64,000 nt of DNA from Clostridia bacterium (GCA_017466365.1 JAFTUG010000016.1:186001-250000), one strand, 5' to 3'. Numbered from the stretch's first letter, positions 8,767 to 17,344 are shown. Numbers and translations: made by a program. Notes: generated by a model not told the origin, from the letters alone.

Positions 8767-9535
8767 AAAGAAATCACTCGGTAAAGAATTTACCAAAGGT
8801 CTTATTGCAGAAAACCCTGTTTTCCGTCTTGTTCTCGGTACCTGTCCCACCCTTGCAACCTCAACAAGCGTTGTCAATGCACTCGGTATGGGTATCTCGG
8901 CGATGATAGTTCTTATTTGTTCAAACATCGTTATCTCGCTTCTGCGTAAAATTATTCCCGATAAAGTCAGAATTCCTGCTTATATCGTTGTTATTGCATC
9001 GTTCGTTACAATCGTTCAGATGATTGTGAAGGCGTTTGTTCCCGCACTTGATGCGGCGCTCGGCGTTTTCCTTCCACTTATTGTTGTTAACTGTATCATC
9101 CTCGGCAGAGCAGAAGCCTTTGCAGGCAAGAATTCCGTGGTTGCTTCAGCAGTTGACGGTCTTGGTATGGGCGTAGGCTTTACTATCGCTCTCTGCCTTA
9201 TGGCTTCAGTCAGAGAAGTTCTCGGTGCAGGCACATTCCTTGCAGGCGCACAGAATCTTCTTGTTCTCTTCGGCGAAAACGTACTTGACGGCTTCAACGG
9301 CTTTACTCTTCCCTGGACAGAGTATCTTACCCCGATGACCGTATTTATTCTTGCTCCCGGCGGCTTTCTTACCTTTGGTCTGCTTATGGCTTGCGCCAAC
9401 AAGCTTGCTGAAAAGAAAGGCAAGCCCAAGGCAGGTCTCGGCGGCTGTCAGGCATGCCCCATGGCTAAAAACTGCGCACTTCTTGCTGAAGGCAAGGAAT
9501 GCAAGGAAGAAAAGAAGGAGGGTGAAACGGCATGA
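8759..9535 (+). CDS. rnfE: Rnf complex subunit RnfE with a Cys-containing tail
   Basis: A 258-residue integral membrane subunit homologous to RnfA. ENPVFRLVLGTCPTLATST near the N-terminus is the family hallmark, including the Cys that helps ligate the membrane-embedded iron-sulfur centre. The start is a TTG at 8759 behind a perfect GGAGGTGA; it overlaps the rnfG stop by 8 bases, while an upstream ATG (8711) lacks a comparable site. The last 30 or so residues form a hydrophilic tail with four cysteines (GGCQACPMAKNC and KEC), which lies outside the conserved transmembrane core. Confidence 0.93.
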   Translation: MAEKKSLGKEFTKGLIAENPVFRLVLGTCPTLATSTSVVNALGMGISAMIVLICSNIVISLLRKIIPDKVRIPAYIVVIASFVTIVQMIVKAFVPALDAALGVFLPLIVVNCIILGRAEAFAGKNSVVASAVDGLGMGVGFTIALCLMASVREVLGAGTFLAGAQNLLVLFGENVLDGFNGFTLPWTEYLTPMTVFILAPGGFLTFGLLMACANKLAEKKGKPKAGLGGCQACPMAKNCALLAEGKECKEEKKEGETA

Positions 9536-10122
9536 AAATAGCTTTATCAATTCTCCTTACGGCTATCCTTACCGAGAACTTCGTTCTTTGTAAGTTTCTT
9601 GGCATTTGTCCCTTCCTCGGTGTTTCCAAAAAGCTTAATACGGCAGTCGGTATGTCTGCGGCAGTTATCTTTGTTATGGCGCTTGCAACTGCCGTAACCT
9701 ATCCCATCAACAAGTATCTTCTTGTCGCAAATGGTCTTGATTATCTCCAGACTATCGTTTTTATTCTCGTTATTGCGGCTCTCGTTCAGCTTGTTGAGCT
9801 TATTCTCAAAAAGTTCATGCCGCCTCTCTATAATGCGCTCGGCATTTATCTTCCTCTTATCACAACAAACTGCGCTGTTCTCGGCGTTGTTCTTCTCAAC
9901 ATCACCAAGGAATATAATTTTGTTCAGTCCATGCTCAACAGTGTTGGCGCAGGCATCGGCTTTATGCTTGCAATGGTTATATTCTCCGGTGTAAGAAGCA
10001 GACTTGAGGGTGCTGATATTCCCAAATTCCTTCAGGGTCTCCCCATTGTTCTTATTGCAGCATCAATAGTTTCACTTTCTTTCATGGGCTTTACAGGCCT
10101 TGTTGACGGAATTTTCGCTTAA
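9532..10122 (+). CDS. rnfA: Rnf complex subunit RnfA
   Basis: A 196-residue integral membrane subunit with six helices. TENFVLCKFLGICPFLGVSK near residues 14-33 carries the conserved cysteines paired with those of RnfE at the membrane iron-sulfur site. The ATG overlaps the rnfE stop by 4 bases behind GGAGGGTG. rnfB follows after 12 bases. Confidence 0.95.
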   Translation: MKIALSILLTAILTENFVLCKFLGICPFLGVSKKLNTAVGMSAAVIFVMALATAVTYPINKYLLVANGLDYLQTIVFILVIAALVQLVELILKKFMPPLYNALGIYLPLITTNCAVLGVVLLNITKEYNFVQSMLNSVGAGIGFMLAMVIFSGVRSRLEGADIPKFLQGLPIVLIAASIVSLSFMGFTGLVDGIFA

Positions 10123-10134
10123 GGAGGTAACGAA

Positions 10135-10944
10135 ATGAATCCTATTTTATTGGCAGTAATTATCGTTGCCGCCATCGGACTTATTGCAGGTCTCGGACTT
10201 TCAATCGCTTCAAAGGTTTTCGCTGTTCCCGTTGACGAAAAGGCGGAAAAAATCAGAGAATGCCTCCCCGGTGCAAACTGCGGTGCCTGCGGATTTTCGG
10301 GTTGTGACGGCTATGCGGCTGCGCTTTCAAAGGGCGAAACAACAGAAACCGCTCTTTGTGCACCCGGCGGAAACGATACCGCAAAGGCTATCGGTGAAAT
10401 TACGGGTCTTGCAGCAGGTGAGGTTAAACCCACAGCGGCGGTTGTTCTTTGTCAGGGACATAACGTAAACGCTACCACCAAGCTCGAATATCAGGGTGTG
10501 CAGAGCTGCAGAATGGCTTCGCAGATTTTCGGCGGTCCCAAGGACTGCATTTACGGCTGCATCGGTTTTGGCGACTGCGTTGAGGCTTGCCAGTATGATG
10601 CAATCAGCATTTGTGACGGTATTGCAAGAATCAATCCCTATATGTGCAAGGCCTGCAAGATGTGTGTAAAGACTTGTCCCAAGGGGCTCATCGAAATGAT
10701 GCCTCTTGAAGAAATCAAGGCGGCTGTACTTTGTAAAAACCATGATAAGGGTGCAGTTACACGCAAGGAATGCACGGCAGGCTGCATCGGCTGCATGAAG
10801 TGCGTTAAGGAATGCGAATTCGGGGCGGTAACAATTGACCGTTTCTGTGCAAAGGTTGACTATGATAAATGCACGGGCTGCGGCAAATGCCACGAGGTAT
10901 GCCCCGTCGGCGCAATTGACCTTGTTCAGCTTTTAAAAGCATAA
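10135..10944 (+). CDS. rnfB: Rnf complex subunit RnfB (ferredoxin-accepting)
   Basis: A 269-residue iron-sulfur subunit thought to take electrons from reduced ferredoxin. It has an N-terminal transmembrane helix (residues 4-28), then a Fe-S domain with NCGACGFSGC (residues 48-57) and a later LCAPGG cysteine. Further Cys-rich ferredoxin motifs follow: GFGDCVEAC, CKACKMCVKTCP, CIGCMKCVKEC and CTGCGKCHEVCP. AAGGAGG precedes the ATG. It is the last gene of the operon and is followed by a strong terminator. Confidence 0.95.
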   Translation: MNPILLAVIIVAAIGLIAGLGLSIASKVFAVPVDEKAEKIRECLPGANCGACGFSGCDGYAAALSKGETTETALCAPGGNDTAKAIGEITGLAAGEVKPTAAVVLCQGHNVNATTKLEYQGVQSCRMASQIFGGPKDCIYGCIGFGDCVEACQYDAISICDGIARINPYMCKACKMCVKTCPKGLIEMMPLEEIKAAVLCKNHDKGAVTRKECTAGCIGCMKCVKECEFGAVTIDRFCAKVDYDKCTGCGKCHEVCPVGAIDLVQLLKA

Positions 10945-10950
10945 AAAATC

Positions 10951-10986
10951 AGGACAGCTTCGGAATTAACCGAGGCTGTCCTTTTT
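10951..10986 (+). terminator. Terminator of the rnf operon
   Basis: AGGACAGCTTCGG pairs with CCGAGGCTGTCCT around a short loop and is followed by TTTTTG. A T-run on the other strand suggests it also serves the convergent hydrolase gene. Confidence 0.85.
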
Positions 10987-10987
10987 G

Positions 10988-12562
10988 TTATCCAATTCCT
11001 AATTTTTTGAGAACTTTATTTTTGAAGAGAGTTTCTTCAAACGGAATGGGAGGTTCACCTGCGTTTTCTGCTGTGAGCGGAACCATTGTTTCATCATCAG
11101 TGGCTATCATAAACTGCGGATATTCTTCATAGTCCCAAACTGTTTTTTGATCGTCGCTGTAGATGATGAGGTTTGCCCAATCGTTAAGATATTCGTCTGC
11201 ACAGGTGTGGCGCATATTTTTTCCGAACCAAGTAATATCGGGGAAAGCGCAGGTTGATGCATCAATCTGATTGTCGGCAGAAACATGGTTTTTGCCGCAG
11301 GAACATTTTTTTGCCTGAACATAACCTTCGCCGAGAGTGCCGTCAACATCAGCACAGGTTGCACCGAAGCTTTCGCAATAGGTTGAAATTGTACCGTCGG
11401 TCATTCTGTCGTTATCCGAGGTTAGGGGTATCATTGCGTAACCGTATTCGGCAAAAATTGCGGTATTGATTCCGTTGTCAAGCAAAGATTGAAGTACCTC
11501 TTTGTTTGTTGCTTGAACGGAATAATGATAGTAGTCACTCTTTCTGATTATCTCTGCATATTTTGAACGTTTTTCGGGAGTGTTGAAAATATAATCTCGT
11601 GCTTCTTCGTAACGCTCTTTACCCATGAGAGCATAAAAACCGGGAATTGTTGCAATGGAATCAATAACGCTTTCGTTGAATCCGTGGTTGAGAAGCTCCG
11701 TTGTAAGATTATCAACATATTCTACGAGCGGCTCGAGCATCCCGAGAGTGTAAAGAACTTCAAAAACGGTATAAATTTCGTTTCCGCCGAGAACTTCTTT
11801 AAGATAACGCAGAAGTGATAAAGTATCTACACTGATGTTGCCGGAGAAGGGATCCTCGCAAACATTTACGCCGTTCATTGCCCCCGCAACGTAAATTACG
11901 GAATCAATATGATTTCTTTCGCTGTAATTTTCTGCGGTATAATAATATTCATAAAGGTATGTTGTCATTACGCTGTTGCCCATACTCATTGCAACAAGAG
12001 CAACCTTATCGGAGTTTGTCAAATCCATAACGTAGTTTATGTATTCGTCAAGCTGTGCGGCAATGGTGCTCATATCAAGGCGCCAGTCATAAACGAAGCT
12101 GTAGGAATTTTCGTAACCGTATCCGTCCTGAAGTTCATAGTCGCTTTTGTCCTTTTTACCGGTATCAGGATTGGGAAAACCGTTTGTGTCGCAGGATATG
12201 GGTCCGAAAAGAACGTTTGCGGCTTCGCCGAGAAGCTTAACGATTGAATCATAATCATTGATTAAGAGGTACCAAAGAAGTTCGGCGATATTTTCCGTGA
12301 TAACGCTTGTAATCACATCGGCGGGGAAACCCCAGATTTGCTCGTCATCCTCCTCCGTTTCGGTTGACAGACCTTTGTAAAATTCTCCTTCAAGTCCGGT
12401 AACAAGAACAACAGGAACATCAAAATCAAGATTTTTTAAATCTTTTGCACATGATACCGTAACGTTACCTACTTTTTCATTTGCACTTGCACAGGTGAAG
12501 CATACGGAAAAAACAAGGCAGATGCACAAAATAACGGAAAGTGATTTTTGGATAAATTTCAT
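10988..12562 (-). CDS. Secreted LCAT-like alpha/beta hydrolase (acyltransferase or lipase)
   Basis: A 524-residue exported protein with a signal peptide (residues 1-27). VPVVLVTGLEGEFYKGL is the first strand of the lecithin:cholesterol acyltransferase fold (PF02450). The nucleophile elbow is AMSMGNS with Ser about residue 193 (a variant of GxSxG). DGT and a late Asp/His region (CAFPDITWFGK) could supply the rest of the triad. Enzymes of this fold cleave or transfer acyl chains of lipids. A consensus-like promoter and a cluster of dyads lie upstream. The substrate is unknown. Confidence 0.75.
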   Translation of the reverse strand: MKFIQKSLSVILCICLVFSVCFTCASANEKVGNVTVSCAKDLKNLDFDVPVVLVTGLEGEFYKGLSTETEEDDEQIWGFPADVITSVITENIAELLWYLLINDYDSIVKLLGEAANVLFGPISCDTNGFPNPDTGKKDKSDYELQDGYGYENSYSFVYDWRLDMSTIAAQLDEYINYVMDLTNSDKVALVAMSMGNSVMTTYLYEYYYTAENYSERNHIDSVIYVAGAMNGVNVCEDPFSGNISVDTLSLLRYLKEVLGGNEIYTVFEVLYTLGMLEPLVEYVDNLTTELLNHGFNESVIDSIATIPGFYALMGKERYEEARDYIFNTPEKRSKYAEIIRKSDYYHYSVQATNKEVLQSLLDNGINTAIFAEYGYAMIPLTSDNDRMTDGTISTYCESFGATCADVDGTLGEGYVQAKKCSCGKNHVSADNQIDASTCAFPDITWFGKNMRHTCADEYLNDWANLIIYSDDQKTVWDYEEYPQFMIATDDETMVPLTAENAGEPPIPFEETLFKNKVLKKLGIG

Positions 12563-12592
12563 TTTTATGCCTCCGATTTCATAATACAGCTA

Positions 12593-12622
12593 ATTTTAAC
12601 ATAGAAATATTTAAAGTGTCAA
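12593..12622 (-). promoter_or_regulatory. Promoter of the LCAT-like gene
   Basis: On the minus strand TTGACA (12617-12622) and TAAAAT (12593-12598) are 18 bases apart, about 30 bases ahead of the start codon. Confidence 0.65.
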
Positions 12623-12641
12623 CATAAACGAAAGAATTATT

Positions 12642-12867
12642 GTGTAAAACAAATCACTTTACACCTCGATAAATTTTTGACTGTTCTTAATTATAAAAAT
12701 CAAATTCTGTAAAGCTGTTTACTTTACAGGCAGAAAAAGTGAATATAAATCTACGAAATCAATATGTTCTTAAAAACATTGAAAAGCAGAGAGAAAAACA
12801 CAATTTGTTGAAACGAAAAATATTGTAAAAACAGATTTTGGGAAATGTAAAGCTTATAAGCTTTACA
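12642..12867. promoter_or_regulatory. Cluster of three TGTAAA/TTTACA dyads
   Basis: Three inverted repeats share the half-sites TGTAAA and TTTACA. Arms lie at 12643-12648/12658-12663 (9-base gap), 12708-12713/12723-12728 (9-base gap) and 12846-12851/12862-12867 (10-base gap). The last is part of a perfect 22-base palindrome. The first ends 20 bases upstream of the lipase -35 element. They look like binding sites for one dimeric regulator. The rest of the AT-rich gap from 12563 to 13090 shows no convincing gene. Confidence 0.45.
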
Positions 12868-13090
12868 AAAAAATATGGTTTGAGCAGTTGTGAGAAATCA
12901 AAAAACGTTAGGTAATCTGACAAACCGCCTAACAAAACACATTTATATAATGTAATAAAATAATAGAAAAAACTTAAAGACAAAATCTGAACATTGGCAA
13001 AAATGTCAGAAATAGGGATAAATAAGGATAATTTGTAAAACATTTAATGACTTATGAGCAAAATAAACAGTTTTTTAATAGCCTTTTTTG

Positions 13091-13122
13091 CCAATTATAC
13101 AATTTTTTAACCAATTATACAA
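13091..13122 (+). repeat. Direct repeat next to the repeat-protein promoter
   Basis: CCAATTATACAA occurs at 13091-13102 and again at 13111-13122. The start-to-start distance is 20 bases, about two helical turns, and the second copy ends 6 bases before the -35 box. This placement suggests an activator site. Confidence 0.5.
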
Positions 13123-13128
13123 ATCCTG

Positions 13129-13157
13129 TTGACAAATCCGAAAAAATGGATTAATAT
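13129..13157 (+). promoter_or_regulatory. Promoter of the Cys/His repeat protein gene
   Basis: TTGACA (13129-13134), 17 bases, TAATAT (13152-13157). The same -35, spacing and -10 stand ahead of both exported zinc-finger genes in this window. The predicted 5' leader is about 100 bases. Confidence 0.7.
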
Positions 13158-13263
13158 AACTCTGTCATATCATCTCAAGGCATAATTGCGTGCAAATGAG
13201 AAATATGAACCTCATACAAAGTGCCTTTGCGGCTTTGTAAATAAATCAAATGGAGGAATTCAA

Positions 13264-16200
13264 ATGAATGCAAAATCAAAGCTCATCAAGCGCGTACTCA
13301 GCGTTATGATGGCAGCAGTTCTTGTTTTCGGCGCAATGCCCCTTGCCGGACTTGGACTCGCATCTGCTGACACAGCAGATTGCACACATCCCAACATGAC
13401 TTACACAGAAATTCCTGCTTGGGGTATGTATCGTGCAGAATGTCCCGATTGCGGCTATGCAGGTTGGGACGAAGATGGCATTCCTGATGCCGAAACACCC
13501 GCAGATCCCGAAGAATGTGAACACGACTGGGTTAACAAGGGTCAGCCCTTCGGCGATGGCGCAGTTCTTATCCAGTGCAGCATTTGCGATGCTATCAAGT
13601 GGGAAACTGCTCCTGAAGAGCCCACTGAACCCGAAGAACCCGTAGTTGAGCCCTGCACAAACCACGTTCCCGCATGGGACTGGAAAGTTATCGAAGAACC
13701 CACCTGCACAGAAGCAGGCAAGCAGATGAATTACTGCGGCAACGAACTTTCCGATGGCACAAAGTGCGGCGCTTACATGGAAGAAGTTATTCCTGCACTC
13801 GGTCACTCCTATGAGCTTCCCATGGCTTCAAACAGACCTGCTACCTGCACAACCGATGGTTGGCACATTTATAAGTGCAAGACCTGCGGTGACAAGCAGA
13901 GTGAAACAATCCCCGCTACAGGTCATGTAGGCGGTGAACCCGTTATCGTTCCCGCTACTTGCACAGAAGAAGGCAGCATCACTGTTATCTGCAAGAACGT
14001 TAACCATGTTCCTAACGCAGATCGTCAGGAAGGCGAACCTTACTGGGAAGACATTGCTTGCGAAGAAGTTCTTTACACAGAAACTATCCCCGTTATTCCT
14101 CACGACTTCTCAATCGAAGTTGTAAGAGTCGAAACAACTTGCACAGAAGCCGGTTCGGTTGTTTACAAGTGCTCCGGCTGCGATGCAACAAAGACAATCG
14201 CTCTTTCAGAAGATTCATATGCACATGCATGGGGCGAATGGACAGTTGAAACTGCTCCCGCTTGCGAAGTTGAAGGCGTAGAAGTACGCGTTTGCGCTCG
14301 TTGCGAAGCTGAAGAAACAAGAGCAATCGCTGCTCTCGAACACGTTGACACAGGTAAGGGCTACACATTTAAGGCTGCTACTTGCGAAGAAGACGGCAAG
14401 TTTGCTGTAACATGCGATGTATGCGGCAAGTTCCAGAGATTTGTAGCTATCCCCGCTATCGGTCATGCAGATGGTCTCAAGTACACATATGAGGTTCCCA
14501 CATGCACAGAAGAAGGCAAGCTTGCTGTATTCTGCGCTAATTGCACAGAGTTCCTCAGATATGATGCTATCCCCGCTAAGGGTCACAACTATGATGGCGA
14601 ATGGGTTGTTACCGTTCCCTCAACATGCACAGAAAACGGCGTAGAAACTCTCTACTGCGTTGACTGCGGCGAAGAAATCGACAACAGACCCGCTCCTCTT
14701 GCTCCTCACGAAGAGAGCAACTGGATCGTTATCAAGGCTCCCACATGCCTTGAAGCAGGTTTCCAGATCACAAAATGCGTAAACTGCGACCTTGTTATGG
14801 ATGTTGAAATCCTTGCAGCAGGTCATGACGCAGGCGCTTGGGTAACAAAATTTCCCGCAACATGCGCTGCTCCCGGCGAAATGGTTCAGAACTGCAAGCT
14901 TTGCGACGCTGTTCTTGCTTCCGAAGTAGTTCCCGCTCTTGACCACATCCCCGGCGAATGGGTTGTTACAGTTGAACCCACAGCTGCTGATGCCGGCGTA
15001 ATGACTCAGTACTGCGCAATCTGCGGTGCTTATATGGCTGAAAAGGCTGTTGAAGCTCACACATGCGTACCCGGCAATCCCGAAATCATCGTTGCTCCCA
15101 CTTGTGAAGCAGAAGGCCTCAAGGCTGTAGCTTGCACAGTTTGCGAAGCATCTCTTTCAACAGAAGCAGTTCCCGCTCTCGGTCATGTTGAAGGCGCTTG
15201 GAAGATCACAATCGAGCCCACACTCACAGCTGACGGCGAAAAGACAAAGTCCTGCACAGTTTGTGCAAAGGTTCTTGAAACAGCAGCTGTTGCTGCTCAC
15301 GAATGTGTAGCAGGCAAGACAGAAATCATAAAGGATGCTACATGCGTTGTTGACGGCATTAAAGCTACAACATGCACAATCTGCGAAGCAGTTATTTCAG
15401 AAGAAGCTATCCCCGCTACAGGTCATGCAGACGGCGCTTACGTAACAGTTAAGTCCGCAACATGCACAGAAGCAGGCGAAAAGGTTCTTACCTGCACAAC
15501 TTGCAATGCAGTTATCGGCACAGAAGCTATCGAAGCTCTCGGCCACACAGCAGGTGCTTGGGTTGAAACAAAGGCTGCTACATGCAACCTTGCAGGTACC
15601 AAGGCACAGTACTGCACACGTTGTGACGCTCTTGTTGCAACAGAAGAAATCGCTCCTCACGAACACAAGGCAGGTGCTTTCGTAGTTACTAAGGAAGCTA
15701 CATGCACAGTTGCAGGTGAGAAGTCAAGCCTTTGCGAAGAATGCGGTGTTGTTCTTGCAACAGAAGAAATCGCTGCAAAGGGTCACGTTGCAGGTGCTTT
15801 TGTTGAAACAAAGGCTGCAACATGCACAGTTGAAGGCATTAAGACACAGTACTGCGACGTTTGTGACAAGGTTGTTGATACAGAAGTTATCGCTCCCTAT
15901 GGCCACAACGAAAGCGGTCTCAAAATCACAATCGCTGCTGATTGCGAAAACTACGGTGAAAAGATCACATACTGCACAACCTGCAATGCTATGGTTTCAG
16001 TAGCTGAAATTGAACCTCTCGGCCATGTTTACGGTCCTGCACACAACTGCACAGAAGATCAGGTTTGCCTTACATGTGAAGAAGTTCTTGTTCCCGCTGA
16101 CAAGCTTTCACACGTATGGAGCGAGTGGACTCTCTATAAGCCCGAAACTTGCTTCAAGGACAGACTTGAAAGAAGATTCTGCGTTAAGTGCTTCATCGAA

Positions 16201-16398
16201 GAAGAAAGATCCATTGATTTCACAGCAAAGGTACATCAGTACTGGCCCCACAACACAGAACATGCTGAAGACTGTGGCTGCACAGCTTGCGTAGTTCTTA
16301 AGAAGGTTCAGTTTGTTGTATTCAAGATCAATGAATGCCTTGATTATGTTATCCATGAAAACATTCTCAAGAAGATTATCTTCCCTGAATTTATCTAA
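13264..16398 (+). CDS. Giant exported Cys/His repeat protein (1044 aa)
   Basis: A signal peptide (residues 1-36) is followed by some 17-19 tandem units of about 41-46 residues. A typical unit reads A-T-C-T-x3-G-x5-C-x2-C, then 8-10 residues, then I-x3-GH, giving three Cys and one His per unit. Two units lack the first Cys but have AHxC at the end instead (residues 599-601 and 679-681), so four candidate ligands are kept. That favours metal binding over disulfides. The C-terminus is hydrophobic with no LPxTG. GGAGG precedes the ATG at 13264. Codon choice is strongly restricted (Glu almost always GAA), as in highly expressed genes. This Cys-repeat type is seen in secreted proteins of clostridia; its function is unknown to me. 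Confidence 0.85.
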   Translation: MNAKSKLIKRVLSVMMAAVLVFGAMPLAGLGLASADTADCTHPNMTYTEIPAWGMYRAECPDCGYAGWDEDGIPDAETPADPEECEHDWVNKGQPFGDGAVLIQCSICDAIKWETAPEEPTEPEEPVVEPCTNHVPAWDWKVIEEPTCTEAGKQMNYCGNELSDGTKCGAYMEEVIPALGHSYELPMASNRPATCTTDGWHIYKCKTCGDKQSETIPATGHVGGEPVIVPATCTEEGSITVICKNVNHVPNADRQEGEPYWEDIACEEVLYTETIPVIPHDFSIEVVRVETTCTEAGSVVYKCSGCDATKTIALSEDSYAHAWGEWTVETAPACEVEGVEVRVCARCEAEETRAIAALEHVDTGKGYTFKAATCEEDGKFAVTCDVCGKFQRFVAIPAIGHADGLKYTYEVPTCTEEGKLAVFCANCTEFLRYDAIPAKGHNYDGEWVVTVPSTCTENGVETLYCVDCGEEIDNRPAPLAPHEESNWIVIKAPTCLEAGFQITKCVNCDLVMDVEILAAGHDAGAWVTKFPATCAAPGEMVQNCKLCDAVLASEVVPALDHIPGEWVVTVEPTAADAGVMTQYCAICGAYMAEKAVEAHTCVPGNPEIIVAPTCEAEGLKAVACTVCEASLSTEAVPALGHVEGAWKITIEPTLTADGEKTKSCTVCAKVLETAAVAAHECVAGKTEIIKDATCVVDGIKATTCTICEAVISEEAIPATGHADGAYVTVKSATCTEAGEKVLTCTTCNAVIGTEAIEALGHTAGAWVETKAATCNLAGTKAQYCTRCDALVATEEIAPHEHKAGAFVVTKEATCTVAGEKSSLCEECGVVLATEEIAAKGHVAGAFVETKAATCTVEGIKTQYCDVCDKVVDTEVIAPYGHNESGLKITIAADCENYGEKITYCTTCNAMVSVAEIEPLGHVYGPAHNCTEDQVCLTCEEVLVPADKLSHVWSEWTLYKPETCFKDRLERRFCVKCFIEEERSIDFTAKVHQYWPHNTEHAEDCGCTACVVLKKVQFVVFKINECLDYVIHENILKKIIFPEFI

Positions 16399-16416
16399 TC
16401 TAATTTGAATTCCATT

Positions 16417-16498
16417 AGGGGGCAGTTCCTCGGAACTGCCCCGTGGATTCCATAAAACAAAAAAGACGGATATTCCATTCGGAATGTCTGTCTTTTTT
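16417..16498 (+). terminator. Two hairpins closing the repeat-protein gene
   Basis: First hairpin: GGGGCAGTTCC with GGAACTGCCCC (16419-16442), without a T-run. Second: AAAAAAGAC...ATTCC with GGAAT...GTCTTTTTT (16459-16498), a bidirectional intrinsic terminator. Confidence 0.75.
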
Positions 16499-16554
16499 GC
16501 ATATTATGACAAATACAGGCTAAAATAAAGCCAAACTGATTATGAGGTGGTTTT

Positions 16555-17250
16555 ATGCCGATAAGGCAGGGAAGGTATACATTGAGCCTGACTTCAATGC
16601 CGGGTATTGCCGGATATGCATCTGTTGCCGGTAAGAAAGAGAACGAAGGACCCATGAAAAATAAATTTGACCATGTTTATGATGACGGTTCGGCAGGCGA
16701 AAAATCATGGGAAAAAGCGGAAAGTATAATTCACGGTGATGCCGTTTCAAGAGCGATCGGAAAAGCGGGAGTCTCCGCTAAAGATATAGATGTTATTTTT
16801 GCAGGGGATTTGTTGAATCAATGCATCGGGACAACATTCGGCATAAGAGAACTTGGCATTCCCTTCGCAGGAATGTACGGTGCATGCTCTACTATGGCGC
16901 TGTCTATAGCTGCGGCAGCTGTCTGTATCGATGCTAAAATTGCTCAAACAGCTGTTGCATCAACATCATCGCATTTTTGCTCTGCGGAAAAACAGTTTCG
17001 TATGCCTCTTGAATACGGAGGACAACGAACACCGACTTCTCAATGGACAGCAACAGCAGCAGGTGCGGTTGTTATATCTGACTGTCAGACAAGGGCTCGT
17101 GTTGAAAAAATAATTATCGGAAGAATTCAGGATTATGGGATAAAGGACCCGAATAATATGGGTGCGGCAATGGCACCTGTTAATGCTAAACTAACACCAT
17201 GGGGGATACCCGAAAGTCTTACAGAATATTTTACGGGAGGCATTATATAA
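16555..17250 (+). pseudogene. Truncated stage V sporulation protein AD (SpoVAD)
   Basis: The 231-residue reading frame matches the thiolase-like N-terminal two thirds of SpoVAD: VAGKKENEGP, FDHVYDD, FAGDLLNQCIGTTFG, GMYGACSTM, ATSSHF-like STSSHFC, LEYGGQRTPTSQWT and YGIKDPNNMGAAMAP. Full-length SpoVAD is about 338 residues; here the similarity stops near residue 210 and an unrelated 20-residue end follows. SpoVAD normally works with SpoVAC and SpoVAEb in dipicolinic acid uptake into spores, but neither is nearby. GAGGTGG precedes the ATG, so it may still be translated. It is best read as a decaying remnant. Confidence 0.75.
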
Positions 17251-17293
17251 CAGTTTATATTTTTTGTGTGTTTTATTAAAGAGGATTAAGCAG

Positions 17294-17326
17294 AAAAAAC
17301 AGCTCTCTGCCAATGACAGAGAGCTG
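17294..17326 (-). terminator. Terminator of the exported zinc-finger gene
   Basis: CAGCTCTCTG and CAGAGAGCTG pair around a 7-base loop and are followed on the minus strand by six T. Confidence 0.85.
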
Positions 17327-17344
17327 CTAACTTATAAGCTTTAA

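Noticed and set aside
12759..13043. 94-codon open frame on the minus strand in the gap before the repeat-protein gene
   Set aside because: It is a Phe/Leu/Ser/Tyr-rich translation of AT-rich sequence, has no convincing ribosome site and no family resemblance.
13186..13263. Upstream in-frame start adding 26 residues to the repeat protein
   Set aside because: It would precede a canonical signal peptide and lacks a ribosome site, while GGAGG lies right before the ATG at 13264.
16555..17250. Full-length functional thiolase/SpoVAD
   Set aside because: The protein ends about 110 residues short and its last 20 residues are unrelated to the family.
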